Below are positions 24,546 through 33,352 of a stretch of DNA of 64,000 bases, piece by piece. This DNA comes from CAYYFX01 sp964571855 (GTDB lineage Bacteria; ARS69): NCBI GenBank assembly GCA_964571855.1, contig CAZNDO010000001.1, positions 806,001-870,000 on the forward strand, written 5' to 3'. The notes under the pieces are model-generated. The model made no database searches and was not told the origin of the DNA. It worked only from the letters and a program-made list of their open reading frames with translations. Positions within the stretch are counted from its first letter, which is position 1. Each line of letters opens with the position of its first letter. The translations under genes were made by a program, and so were the position numbers.

Positions 24546-26168
24546 GTGAGGATCGGGAGAATGGGCGCGGCGGCGGCCGTGCTCGCGCTGGCCGCGCTTC
24601 CCTCGGCCGCGGTCGCCGCGCCCGGCGACCACGTGTGGAGCGTGGGCTGGAACGTGAACGGCGTCGGATCGTCGGTGGACGGGAGCGGCGGCGTCGGGAT
24701 CGCGGGCACGTTCTCGGGCACGGTGGACTTCGGCGGCGGTCCCCTGACCGCCACCGGCGCGGATGTCTTCGTCACGAAGCGCAGCGCGACCGGCGCGCAC
24801 GAGTGGACCGCGATCGGCGACGGCACGTCGTTCCCCGCGGTGACCGCCGTGGCGTGCGCGCCGGCCGGGGACGTGTACGTCGCGGGCGTGCTGCCGAAGG
24901 GCGGGACGATCGACTTCGGCGGCGGACCGATCGGCCTGCCGGACGGCGGGCTGTGGGCCGTTCGCTTCGATCCGGACGGCAACCACGTGTGGAGCGATAC
25001 GTTCGGCTTCGGCACGATCAACGACATCGACGCCACGGACGCCCTCGTGGCCTTCGCCGCGCGCAACACGAGCGCGGTGGACTTCGGCGGCGGCCCGCTC
25101 GGCGCGAGCGGGGACATCCAGGCGATCGTGGCGGTGCTGCTGCCCGACCGGACGCACGTGTGGAGCGCGGCGTACGGCGACGCCGCGACGCAGGAGGGCC
25201 GCGAGGTGGGGCTGCTCGCGTCCGGGGACGTGATCCTCATGGCGAACGTGCTCGGCACCACCGACTTCGGCGGCGGCGGGCTGGCGGCGGACACGGACAC
25301 GGACTTCGCCTTCGCGCGCTTCGGCGCCGCGGGCGCGCACGTGTGGAGCCGTATCGCGCACGGGAACTTCTCGTCGTTCCGCAGCGGGATGGACGTTACG
25401 CCGACCGGCGCGATCTGCGCGACCGGCGCGTTCACCGGCAGCGCGGACTTCGGCGGCGGCGTGCTGACGTCGTCCGGGCAGGACGCGTGGGTGGTGCGGT
25501 ACGACTCCAGCGGCAACCACGTCTGGAGCGTGCGGCTCGGCGGTACGGCGAGCGACACCGGGATGGGCGCGTGGTGGGATCCGGACAACCACGTGATCGT
25601 GTCCGGCACGTACACGGGAGCCGTGGACCTCGGCGGCGGGCCGCTCCCGGTCTTCGGCGGCGGGGACGCGTTCCTCGTGTCGCTCGACACCGCGGGTGCG
25701 CACGCGTGGAGCCGCGGGTGGGGGACGGCGAGCGGGGAGTTCCGTTGCGAAGCGGAGGTGGGTCCCACCGGCGATCCGGTGCTCAGCACGTCGGGCGGCG
25801 CCGTGGACTTCGGCGGCGGCGCGGTGGGCGGCTCGTTCGGCGTGGCGCGCGTGGAAGGGGAGGGCGGCACCACGACCGCGGCGCCCGTTCCGGCACCGCG
25901 CGCCGGCGCGCGGATCAGCGCGGCGCCGAACCCGTTCGCGCTCGCCACGACCATCCGACTCGCCGGCGCCCGGAGCGACGGCATCGACGCGCTCCGGATC
26001 GTGGATGCGGCCGGGCGCACCGTGCGCACCTTCGAAGCGCGCGGCGCGGAGCACGTGACGTGGGACGGCCGTGACGACGCCGGGCGGCGCGTGGCCGCGG
26101 GCGTCTACTTCGTGAGCGCCCGGTCGGAGCGCGGCTGGACCACCGGCCGGGTCGTGCGGCGGCAGTGA
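24546..26168 (+). CDS. Secreted DFGGG-repeat beta-propeller protein with FlgD-like tail
   Basis: 540 residues from GTG 24546, with AAGGAGG ending 7 nt upstream; the signal peptide runs to AVAAPGD. Seven similar units of ~55-65 residues each contain a DFGGG-type core (VDFGGGPLTATG, IDFGGGPIGLPDG, VDFGGGPLGASG, TDFGGGGLAADT, ADFGGGVLTSSG, VDLGGGPLPVFG, VDFGGGAVGG) and a closing AHVWS/NHVWS strand. The count suggests a seven-bladed propeller related to SBBP-repeat proteins. Residues ~455-540 form a FlgD-like Ig domain (SAAPNPFALATTIRL, VTWDGRDDAGRRV, AAGVYFVSAR). Ligand unknown. It is convergent with the second sigma/kinase module and separated from it by a strong hairpin. Confidence 0.78.
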   Translation: MRIGRMGAAAAVLALAALPSAAVAAPGDHVWSVGWNVNGVGSSVDGSGGVGIAGTFSGTVDFGGGPLTATGADVFVTKRSATGAHEWTAIGDGTSFPAVTAVACAPAGDVYVAGVLPKGGTIDFGGGPIGLPDGGLWAVRFDPDGNHVWSDTFGFGTINDIDATDALVAFAARNTSAVDFGGGPLGASGDIQAIVAVLLPDRTHVWSAAYGDAATQEGREVGLLASGDVILMANVLGTTDFGGGGLAADTDTDFAFARFGAAGAHVWSRIAHGNFSSFRSGMDVTPTGAICATGAFTGSADFGGGVLTSSGQDAWVVRYDSSGNHVWSVRLGGTASDTGMGAWWDPDNHVIVSGTYTGAVDLGGGPLPVFGGGDAFLVSLDTAGAHAWSRGWGTASGEFRCEAEVGPTGDPVLSTSGGAVDFGGGAVGGSFGVARVEGEGGTTTAAPVPAPRAGARISAAPNPFALATTIRLAGARSDGIDALRIVDAAGRTVRTFEARGAEHVTWDGRDDAGRRVAAGVYFVSARSERGWTTGRVVRRQ

Positions 26169-26177
26169 CGGGCCGGC

Positions 26178-26215
26178 CGGTCCGGCATCGGGACGGAACC
26201 CCCGGTGCCGGACCG
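26178..26215. terminator. Strong bidirectional terminator hairpin
   Basis: A 15-bp stem (26178-26192 with 26201-26215, one T-G wobble) and 8-nt loop, in the 52-nt gap between the stop codons of the DFGGG-propeller gene and the sigma factor gene. Confidence 0.75.
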
Positions 26216-26220
26216 CCGCC

Positions 26221-26793
26221 TCACGCCGGCGGGGTGGGCTCCGACAGCGCGCCGAGAAGCCACGAGCGCGCGAAGGTCCAGTCCCGCTTCACCGTCCGCG
26301 CCGTCACGCCGAGCACGTCGGCGGTCTCCTCGAGGGTCAGGCCCGCGTAGAAGCGCAGCCGCACCACGGTGGCGCCGCGCTCGTCGATCGCGCGGAGCCG
26401 CTCGAGCGCGCGGTCCAGCGCCAGGATGCGGTCCAGGTCGTAGTCCATCGCCAGGTCCGCCGCACCGAGGTCGGACACGGACACCCGCTGTCCGGGGCGT
26501 CCCTCCACGCCGCCGCGCTTCTCGCGGCCGCGCGCACGGGCGCGCTCGATGAGGATGCGCCGCATCGCCTCGGCGGCGGCGGCGAAGAACTGCGCGCGAC
26601 TGGCCCAGTCCTTCGCGCCCTCCCGGGCGAGGCGGAGGTAGGCCTCGTGCACGAGCTCGGTGGACCGGAGCGTGGCGCCTGGCCGCTCCCCGCGGAGCCG
26701 TGCGTGGGCGAGCTCGCGAAGCTGCGCGTACACGGCGGCGAGCATCTCGGCGGCGGGTTGGCCGGGCGGCGCGGGCCCTTCGTCTTCAGTCAC
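26221..26793 (-). CDS. ECF sigma factor, kinase-linked type (module 2)
   Basis: 190 residues from GTG 26793, 13 nt after the kinase stop; the open frame runs further up into the kinase gene but without family similarity. Sigma2 has STELVHEAYLRLAREGA and AAEAMRRILIERARARGREKRGG; sigma4 has VVRLRFYAGLTLEETADVLG and TARTVKRDWTFAR. It is clearly paralogous to the sigma factor at 18203. Again the acidic core-binding patch is missing: RSTE stands where DAED is expected, with Thr45 in the Glu position. No good Shine-Dalgarno site, so translation is probably coupled to the kinase. The kinase-before-sigma order is the reverse of module 1. Confidence 0.82.
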   Translation of the reverse strand: MTEDEGPAPPGQPAAEMLAAVYAQLRELAHARLRGERPGATLRSTELVHEAYLRLAREGAKDWASRAQFFAAAAEAMRRILIERARARGREKRGGVEGRPGQRVSVSDLGAADLAMDYDLDRILALDRALERLRAIDERGATVVRLRFYAGLTLEETADVLGVTARTVKRDWTFARSWLLGALSEPTPPA

Positions 26794-26806
26794 GCGGGGA
26801 AGGGTA

Positions 26807-29632
26807 TCACGGCGACGGGGAAGGGGCGGCGAGGCTGTCCAGCGATACCCGGTAGGCCGCGGCCTCCGTCCGCCTTCCCAGCGACTCGAGCGCGTCGATC
26901 GTCGCCTGCAGGGCGGCGCGCTTGCTGCCCTTCGCGAACGCCGCATCCGCGAGAAGCGTGGGCACGCTGCCGGTGAGCAGGCTCTCCGCGCCGGCCGCGT
27001 CGCCTTCCGCCAGCGCGCACTGGCCGAGGAGGTTCCGGCTCCACGCCAGCGCCACCGCGTCCGGATCCGTGGCGGCGGCCTGTCCCGTCACGCACTCCTG
27101 CATCACTGCGCGCGCCTGGTCGGGCCGGCCGCGCTTCAGCAGCACCTGGGCGAGGAACTGGCTGAACCGCGCCACGTCCGGATGGGCGGGACCGAGGAGG
27201 CGGCGGTTCGTCTCCAGCGCGCGCCGCTCCATCTCCTCGGCCGCCTCCAGCTGCTGCGTCCGGTACAGCAGTCCCGCGAGCAGGTGGCGCGTGATCGCGA
27301 CGTCCCCGTGCTCCTCGCCCTGCGCCTTCAGGCGGATCGCGAGCGACTCGCGGTACAGCCGCTCGGCGTCCTCGAACCGGTCCTGCTTGAAGTACAGGGC
27401 GCCGAGGTTGCCCAGCGATGTCGCGACGGCGGGATGCTCGTCCCCGAGGATCCGCCGCTGGATCGCAAGACCCTCGAGATAGAGCGGCTCGGCCTCGTCG
27501 TAGCGTCCGAGGGACTTCACCAGGACGGCCAGGTTGTTCAGCCCCGTGGCAAGGTCGGGGTGGTCGTCCCCGAGGACGCGGCGCTCGAGGGCGATCGTCT
27601 CGCGGTAGAGCGACTCCGCCTCGGCGTACTTGCGTTGCATCTTCAGCACGTGCGCCAGGTTCGACATGTCGGTGAGGACCGACGGATGGTCGGGCCCACC
27701 GGCCGCACGGTGGATGGCCAGCGCCTCGCGTTGCGCGGCCTCCGCCTCGGCCAGGCGGCCCTGCGCGCGCAGGACCTCGTACAGGCTGACGAGCCCGCCG
27801 GCGTAGCGCGCGTCCGCCGTGCCCACCGCGGCGCGGTAGCGATCGATGGCCTCCCGGGCGGACTGCTCCGCCTCCTCCAGCCGGTCGAGCGCGCCCAGCG
27901 TGTTGGCGCGAAGGCCGCGGTGGTACGCGACCTCCTCGGGGGGAACGTCCCGCCGTCGCGCGAGGATCGCGCCGGCGACGTCCAGCTCCGCCAGCGCGGA
28001 GTCCGCATGGCCGGCGGCCAGGAGCGCGTTCGCCAGCGCCACGCGGGCCGACGCCGCATCGCGGCCTTCACGCCCCCGGCGCCGCTCCGCCAGCGCCACG
28101 CGCGCGCGCGCGAGCGGGAGCGCCTCGCCGGGGAGCCCGAGCCCGCCGTAGGCGGAGACGAGCGTGGCGAGCACGGCGTCCGTCACCTCGGGGTCGGCGT
28201 CGGGGTCGCGCGACACGCGCTCCGCCGCGCGGTCCAGGATGTCGCGCGCGAGGATGCGCTCCCCGCGCGCGATCGCGGGATCGGAGGCCGAGAGCATCTC
28301 GCGCAGGAACGCGCTGACGTGCTCCGCCTTGCGTCGCTCCGTGCGCTGCCGGTCGTACAGCACGGACATGGAGATCCCGAAGGCGACGATCGCGAGCAGG
28401 AACGCGGCACCGAGCATCGCGATCCCGCGGTGGCGGGCCACGAGCTTCCGGACCTGGTACGCCGTGCTCGGCGCGCGCGCGAGGATGGGGAGATCCGCGA
28501 GGTGCCGCCCCACGTCCTCGGCGAGCGTGGCGGCGCTGGAGTAGCGCCGGGACGGCTCCTTCGCCAGGGCCTTCGCCACGATCGCCTCGAGGTCGCCGCG
28601 GAACCGGCGGGCGAGCGCGGAAGCGTCCGTGCCCCGGCGCTGCGCGATCGCCGCGGCGTCCGCCCGGGCGGACTCCAGGCGCGCGGCGAGCCGCGGCGGT
28701 TCCGTGTCCCGGATCCGCTGCAGGAGGTCCAGCAGGCCGCCGTCCGGCGTGTCGCCCCGCTCGAAGGGGAGGACGCCCGCAAGCAACTCGAAGAGGAGGA
28801 CGCCCAGGGAGTACACGTCGCTGCGCGTGTCGACGCCGGCGCCCGCGGAGGCCGCCTGCTCCGGACTCATGTACTCCGGCGTGCCGACGACCACGCCCGC
28901 CTGCGTGTGGAGCGTGCGCTCCGTGAAGCGCGCGCCGAGCGCCTTCGCCACACCGAAGTCGATCACCTTCACGACGTCCCGGCCGTCGATGCGCGCCACC
29001 AGCACGTTGGAGGGCTTGAGGTCGCGGTGGATCACCCCCTTCTGGTGCGCGTGCTGCACCGCCTCGCACACCTGCCGGAAGAGGCGCAGGCGCTCGTCCA
29101 CGTCCAGGCGATGCTCGTCGGCGTGCTTCGTGATGGGCAGCCCCGCCACGTGCTCCATGACGAAGTACGGATCGCCCTCGTCCGTGACGCCGGCGTCCAG
29201 GGCCACCGCGATGTTCGGATGGTCCATGGACGCGAGGACCTGCCGCTCCGCATCGAAGCGCGCGAGCACCTCCGCGGATCCCGCGCCCGCGCGCACGCGC
29301 TTCAGCGCCACGCGCCGCCGGATGGGCCGCTCCTGCTGCGCCAGGTACACCGTGCCGAATCCGCCCTCGCCGAGCGTCTCGAGGAGCGTGTACGCCCCGA
29401 TCGTGCGGCCCGCGACGGGTGGCGCGGGCGCGGCGGGGGAGGCGGCGGGGGACGGGTCGGACGGGAGGAAGGCGCCGGCGGCGTCGTGGTGACGCAGCAG
29501 CCGCTCGACCTCGTCGCGGAGCGGGGAATCGCCGGCGCACTCGCGGTCCAGGAACGCGCCGCGGTCCCCGGCGGGAAGGCCGGCGGCACGGTCCAGGAGG
29601 CTCTTCAGGCGATCCAGGGACCGTGGGTCCAC
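26807..29632 (-). CDS. Membrane Ser/Thr protein kinase with kinesin-light-chain-like TPRs (module 2)
   Basis: 941 residues from GTG 29632 (V-D-P-R-S-L, matching the family MDPxxW-type start). Leader FLDRECAGDSPLRDEVERL; kinase domain ~80-370 with GEGGFGTVY, Lys111, HRDLKPSN (~202-209), DFG and SPEQ. A transmembrane helix (IAMLGAAFLLAIVAFGISM) follows at ~420-440. The C-terminal half is a long TPR array of ~42-residue units with the G-x-D-H-P-D/x-V/L-A signature of kinesin light chain repeats (LGDDHPDLATGLNNLAVL, LGDEHPAVATSLGNLGAL). Likely partner of the downstream ECF sigma factor. A lone -10-like TAGAAT sits ~52 nt upstream. Confidence 0.88.
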   Translation of the reverse strand: MDPRSLDRLKSLLDRAAGLPAGDRGAFLDRECAGDSPLRDEVERLLRHHDAAGAFLPSDPSPAASPAAPAPPVAGRTIGAYTLLETLGEGGFGTVYLAQQERPIRRRVALKRVRAGAGSAEVLARFDAERQVLASMDHPNIAVALDAGVTDEGDPYFVMEHVAGLPITKHADEHRLDVDERLRLFRQVCEAVQHAHQKGVIHRDLKPSNVLVARIDGRDVVKVIDFGVAKALGARFTERTLHTQAGVVVGTPEYMSPEQAASAGAGVDTRSDVYSLGVLLFELLAGVLPFERGDTPDGGLLDLLQRIRDTEPPRLAARLESARADAAAIAQRRGTDASALARRFRGDLEAIVAKALAKEPSRRYSSAATLAEDVGRHLADLPILARAPSTAYQVRKLVARHRGIAMLGAAFLLAIVAFGISMSVLYDRQRTERRKAEHVSAFLREMLSASDPAIARGERILARDILDRAAERVSRDPDADPEVTDAVLATLVSAYGGLGLPGEALPLARARVALAERRRGREGRDAASARVALANALLAAGHADSALAELDVAGAILARRRDVPPEEVAYHRGLRANTLGALDRLEEAEQSAREAIDRYRAAVGTADARYAGGLVSLYEVLRAQGRLAEAEAAQREALAIHRAAGGPDHPSVLTDMSNLAHVLKMQRKYAEAESLYRETIALERRVLGDDHPDLATGLNNLAVLVKSLGRYDEAEPLYLEGLAIQRRILGDEHPAVATSLGNLGALYFKQDRFEDAERLYRESLAIRLKAQGEEHGDVAITRHLLAGLLYRTQQLEAAEEMERRALETNRRLLGPAHPDVARFSQFLAQVLLKRGRPDQARAVMQECVTGQAAATDPDAVALAWSRNLLGQCALAEGDAAGAESLLTGSVPTLLADAAFAKGSKRAALQATIDALESLGRRTEAAAYRVSLDSLAAPSPSP

Positions 29633-29684
29633 GGCGGCGAGGTCCTCTTCCGGGACGCGGCGGCCCGGGACGTCGAACGAGCGG

Positions 29685-29690
29685 ATTCTA
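29685..29690 (-). promoter_or_regulatory. Possible -10 element upstream of kinase 2
   Basis: TAGAAT on the minus strand (5 of 6 match to TATAAT), which would give a ~45-nt leader for the kinase gene. No -35 box is visible, so this is tentative. Confidence 0.3.
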
Positions 29691-29746
29691 GCATGTCCCC
29701 TTCCGCGGGCCGGCGGCGCGCTAGGGAGGCGAAGGAAGGAGCCTGA

Positions 29747-31021
29747 ATGAACCTGAACCGCCTCCTGGTCCTGCTTGCCCTGGTCGCCGCCGGTTGCGGC
29801 GGGGGCGACTCCTCCCCGTCCGGGCCCGACCCCGAGGGGAATGCCATCCCGACCGACCCCGGGACGCCGACCGGCGCCCCGGCGTCCGCGACGATCGGCG
29901 CGGCCGGCGGGACGCTCGCCGTGGACGGCGGGCGCTTCACGCTCCTGGTCCCGCCCGGCGCGCTCGGCGCGGACACGGCGATCACGATCCGTCCGATCAC
30001 GAGCACGGCGTGGGGCGGCGTGGGCGACGCGTACCGTCTCGAGCCGGACGGACTGACGTTCGCGCTGCCGGTCGGCCTGGAGTTCCGGCCGACCGCCGGG
30101 GACCTCGAGGGGAGCGCGCCGGTCTTCGCGGACGTGGCCGTGCAGGACCACGACGGCTACTGGTTCGTGCTGAAGAACCGGACATGGGACGGGATCGCCG
30201 GAACGCTCACGGTCTCCACGTCGCACTTCTCCGACTACTCGCTGATCGAGGGCGTGCAGCTCCGGCCCGCGCGCGCCACCGTGAACGTGGGCGGCCACGT
30301 GGCGCTGGAGGTGCAGTACTGCCACCGGGAGACGATCACCGGCGGTGAGGACGATCTCGTGGCGCTCGTGGCCACCTGCGACGACGAGCTCGCGCCGCTC
30401 GGCACGTTCACGGACTGGTCCGTGAACGCGGTTCCGGGAGGGACCGGCTCCTACGGCAGCGTGACGCCGGGCGCCTCGGCGCACGCGGCGACCTACACGG
30501 CGCCGCCGGAGGTCCCGTCGCCGAACCCCGTGGCCGTGAGCGTGCGAGCCACCTACCAGTCCCGGAGCGAGCTGCTGGTCTCGAACATCACGGTGGTGGG
30601 CGAGGAGTGGATCGGCACGTCCACGGTGGACTACGAGGTGTTCCTCATGACCGTGAACGTGACGTGGCGCCTTCTCGGCACCGACGGGACGAGGCGCTCC
30701 TTCACGCCGGTGGGCAACGTGACCGTCGCCTCCCTGGATCCGTGCCTCGTGTTCGACCCGCCGAGCATGCCCATCGGAAGCGACGACGGCGTCCTCGTCG
30801 TGGATTACGCGACCGATCCGCCCACGTTCGAGGGCGTCGGCGAGACGTCCTGGAACGGCACCCTCTGCTCGACGTGCCCGGAAGGGTGCTTCCCGTTCCT
30901 GATCGGCGGGGCGTGGTTCTACGCATCCGGCGCGGTGACGGACGACGGCGACACGATCGAGGGCACGTCGGACATCGGCGGGGCGACGAACACGTTCGTG
31001 TTCACGCGCACCACGCCGTGA
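29747..31021 (+). CDS. ZU5-domain lipoprotein
   Basis: 424 residues; ATG follows AAGGAGCCTGA. Lipobox VAAGC at ~14-18 then a Gly/Ser/Pro-rich linker. Residues ~50-145 match a ZU5-like beta-domain (ATIGAAGGTLAVDGGRFTL as its start, then VPPGALGADTAITI and YRLEPDGLTFALPVGLEF), a module found in surface and adhesion proteins. The remainder (~165-424) is beta-rich with paired Cys (VQYCHRETITGGED, LVATCDD, LCSTCPEGCFPF) and has no family I recognise. It may be part of a two-gene unit with the OmpA-family gene 17 nt downstream; the two would then form an outer-membrane pair. Function unknown. Confidence 0.72.
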   Translation: MNLNRLLVLLALVAAGCGGGDSSPSGPDPEGNAIPTDPGTPTGAPASATIGAAGGTLAVDGGRFTLLVPPGALGADTAITIRPITSTAWGGVGDAYRLEPDGLTFALPVGLEFRPTAGDLEGSAPVFADVAVQDHDGYWFVLKNRTWDGIAGTLTVSTSHFSDYSLIEGVQLRPARATVNVGGHVALEVQYCHRETITGGEDDLVALVATCDDELAPLGTFTDWSVNAVPGGTGSYGSVTPGASAHAATYTAPPEVPSPNPVAVSVRATYQSRSELLVSNITVVGEEWIGTSTVDYEVFLMTVNVTWRLLGTDGTRRSFTPVGNVTVASLDPCLVFDPPSMPIGSDDGVLVVDYATDPPTFEGVGETSWNGTLCSTCPEGCFPFLIGGAWFYASGAVTDDGDTIEGTSDIGGATNTFVFTRTTP

Positions 31022-31038
31022 CCCGGAAGGAGACGGAC

Positions 31039-32208
31039 ATGCGCTTCCCGAGGTGGACGGCGGCACTCCTCTTCGCGGCGTTCGCGGCCGCCGTGCTCGC
31101 GACGGCGCCGGACGCGCGCGCGGGACTGACCGACCGGCTGAAGAAGAAGGTGGAGGACAAGGCGACGAGGAAGGCGGAGGACGCGATCGCGGGCAAGGAG
31201 GCGGCGGCGCCGGAGGAGGCGGCGGAGGCCGGGACGGCGGAGCCCGGCGCCGCCGCCCCGAAGGTGTCGGAGGTCTCCACGAAGTTCGACTACGTGCCCG
31301 GCGACAAGGTCCTCCTGTTCGACGACTTCACCCAGGACGAGCTGGGGGAGTTCCCGGCGCAGTGGAAGCTGGCCGGCGGCACGTTCGAGGTCGTGGAGCA
31401 GGACGGGGAGCGCTGGCTGCGCTGCACGAGCGTGGACGGCCACGTCCGCATGAAGCGGCCGGAGCCGCCGTCGCTCCCGGAGTACTGGACGCTGGAGTTC
31501 GACTTCCAGGCCGCCGAGCCCATGGGATCCGCGCTCACGGTGCGCGGCCTGGGCAAGGGCGGCAGCACCTCGTGGGAGGCCACGTTCCCGCAGGGTCGGG
31601 ACCTGGCGTTCCGGTGCGGGGAGCTCTTCGCGACCACGCCGCTGGAGGCCGGCACGGTGCCCGGGCGGCACCACGTGATGTTCATGGCGCGCGGCGCCTC
31701 GTTGAAGGTGTACCTGGACTGCCAGCGGATGGCGAACGTGCCGGACGTCTCGGCGGCGGCGGGCATCCCCACCGATCTGGAGATCCGCCTGTGGGCGCCG
31801 ACGCATCCGATGATCACGAACGTGCGCTTCGCCGAGGGGTGCCGCCCCGCGCCGGACCTCCTGGCGGAAGGGAAGCTGGTGACGTACGGCATCCGCTTCG
31901 ACAGCGGGTCGGACGTGGTGCGGCCGGAGTCCGCGCCGGTGCTGCGACAGATCGCCGCCTATCTCGAGAAGAACGCGGCGGTGAAGCTGCGCATCACGGG
32001 GCACACGGACAACGTGGGAGCGCCCGCGTCGAACCTGGACCTGTCCCGGCGCCGTGCGGCGTCCGTGGCGCGCGTGCTCTCGGAGCAGTGGAGGGTGGAC
32101 GCCGGGCGCTTCGCGACCGACGGCAAGGGTGACACGGAGAAGGTGGCGGACAACGCCACGGCGGCGGGCCGGGCCATGAACCGCCGCGTGGAGTTCGAGA
32201 GGATGTGA
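31039..32208 (+). CDS. OmpA-family peptidoglycan-associated protein
   Basis: 389 residues; ATG follows GGAAGGAGA. Signal peptide ~1-27. A charged Lys/Glu/Ala segment (~28-75: LTDRLKKKVEDKATRKAED) may be a flexible or coiled spacer. Residues ~85-260 form a beta-jelly-roll like concanavalin/LamG (LFDDFTQDELGEFPAQW, WTLEFDFQAAEP, LKVYLDCQRM). The C-terminal ~115 residues are an OmpA_C-like domain: GIRFDSGSDVVRPES, KLRITGHTDNVG, LSRRRAASVARVL, NRRVEFERM. The Asp and Arg that bind diaminopimelate are present (HTDNVG, LSRRR). It probably tethers the outer membrane to peptidoglycan. The lack of a beta-barrel and the jelly-roll insert recall proteins seen in Acidobacteria and FCB bacteria. Confidence 0.82.
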   Translation: MRFPRWTAALLFAAFAAAVLATAPDARAGLTDRLKKKVEDKATRKAEDAIAGKEAAAPEEAAEAGTAEPGAAAPKVSEVSTKFDYVPGDKVLLFDDFTQDELGEFPAQWKLAGGTFEVVEQDGERWLRCTSVDGHVRMKRPEPPSLPEYWTLEFDFQAAEPMGSALTVRGLGKGGSTSWEATFPQGRDLAFRCGELFATTPLEAGTVPGRHHVMFMARGASLKVYLDCQRMANVPDVSAAAGIPTDLEIRLWAPTHPMITNVRFAEGCRPAPDLLAEGKLVTYGIRFDSGSDVVRPESAPVLRQIAAYLEKNAAVKLRITGHTDNVGAPASNLDLSRRRAASVARVLSEQWRVDAGRFATDGKGDTEKVADNATAAGRAMNRRVEFERM

Positions 32209-32241
32209 GCGGCGGCGCCGCGGCGGGGCGCCTGGCAATGC

Positions 32242-33318
32242 TCAGGCGTGCAGCTCCACCACATCGCGATCGCGCACCACGTGGTCCCCGCCCACCTGCT
32301 GACCGTCGAACTGGCCGCTTCCCCAGATGCGGGCGAAGCGGAGCGTGGCGGCGAGGTCCCGGTGCACCAGACGCGCCACGTCCTGCACCGTGGCGCCCGC
32401 GCGCAGCGTGTAGGGACGGCCGGTGTCCGCCGGCCGTCCCGGCGCCTTCGTCTGCACCCGCACGATGCCGAGCCCGGCGAAGAGGCGCGGGGCGATCCCG
32501 TCGAGGCCCTCTCCGGTCACGGCGGACACGCCGAGCGCCGGGAAGCGCACGCCGGTGATCTCCTCCAGCACCGCGACCTCCTCGGGATCGGGATCCAGGT
32601 CGCGCTTGTTCGCGAGGAGCAGCGTGGGGAGGTGGACGCGGAAGGGGTCCGGCACGTCGTCGTCCTCGCCCGCGGCGTCGTGTGCGTCCCCGTCGGTCGG
32701 GGCGGACGGGAGCGCGGCCGCTTGGCCGGCGTCCAGCGGGAACGGCCACCGCTCCTCCAGCGAGACGCGACGCTCGTCCAGCCGCTCCCGGATGGCGACC
32801 ACGTGGTCCGCGCACTCCGGATCCGCCAGGTCCACCACGAGCAGCGCCGCGTCCGCGCTCTGCAGCGCGTTCGCGTACCACGGCTCCATGAAGTCGCGCG
32901 AGATGGGCGGCAGGTCCACGAGCTGGAAGTGGACGTCCTCGAACGGCAGCATGCCGGGGATGGGCGACTTCGTGGTGAACGGGTACGGCCCGATCGCGGT
33001 GTGCGCACCGGTGAGCTTCTCGAGGAGCGCGGACTTCCCCGCGTTGGGCGGTCCGATCAGGACGATCTGCGCGGCGCCCTCGGGCCGCACCGCCTGCGTC
33101 GGGCCCTCGCGCGCCGGCCCGCCCTTGCGCGGTCCGGACGTCTCGTCCGTGAGCTGCTTGATGCGGGTCTTGATGTCCGCCTGGAGGCGCTCCGTGCCCT
33201 TGTGCTTCGGGATGGTCCGGAGCATCTCGTGCAGCCAGCGGAGGCGGTCCTTCGGCTCCCGCGCCTTCCGGAACTCCGCTTCCGCCTGCTTGTACTCGGG
33301 CGACAGGTTCGCAGGCAC
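32242..33318 (-). CDS. Obg/DRG-like GTPase with C-terminal TGS domain
   Basis: 358 residues from GTG 33318. An N-terminal helical region (SPEYKQAEAEFRKAREPKDRL) resembles the DRG helix-turn-helix lead. G1 is GPPNAGKS, G4 NKRD and G5 SAVTG; G3 is DLPPIS, with Pro where the invariant Gly of DxxG is expected. An acidic insertion (~195-220, TDGDAHDAAGEDDDVPD) lies within the G domain. Residues ~285-358 form a TGS domain (GRPYTLRAGATVQDVARLVH, GDHVVRDRDVVELH). DRG/Obg proteins act on ribosomes; this subgroup is uncharacterised as far as I know. There is no Shine-Dalgarno site; the start lies 6 nt after a -10 box, so the mRNA is probably leaderless. Confidence 0.82.
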   Translation of the reverse strand: MPANLSPEYKQAEAEFRKAREPKDRLRWLHEMLRTIPKHKGTERLQADIKTRIKQLTDETSGPRKGGPAREGPTQAVRPEGAAQIVLIGPPNAGKSALLEKLTGAHTAIGPYPFTTKSPIPGMLPFEDVHFQLVDLPPISRDFMEPWYANALQSADAALLVVDLADPECADHVVAIRERLDERRVSLEERWPFPLDAGQAAALPSAPTDGDAHDAAGEDDDVPDPFRVHLPTLLLANKRDLDPDPEEVAVLEEITGVRFPALGVSAVTGEGLDGIAPRLFAGLGIVRVQTKAPGRPADTGRPYTLRAGATVQDVARLVHRDLAATLRFARIWGSGQFDGQQVGGDHVVRDRDVVELHA

Positions 33319-33324
33319 GTGCGC

Positions 33325-33352
33325 AGTATACGCCGCGGGCGGCCGGTGGAAA
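33325..33352 (-). promoter_or_regulatory. Promoter for a leaderless GTPase mRNA
   Basis: Minus strand: -35 TTTCCA (33347-33352, 4 of 6), 16-nt spacer, -10 TATACT (33325-33330, 5 of 6). The first base of the GTG codon (33318) lies 7 nt past the -10 box, at the expected transcription start. Confidence 0.6.

Noticed and set aside
22184..26029. 1281-codon minus-strand open frame
   Set aside because: It lies antisense to three genes with signal peptides and recognisable domains; its translation is Arg/Pro/Ala-rich with no motif. Long shadow frames are expected at this GC content.
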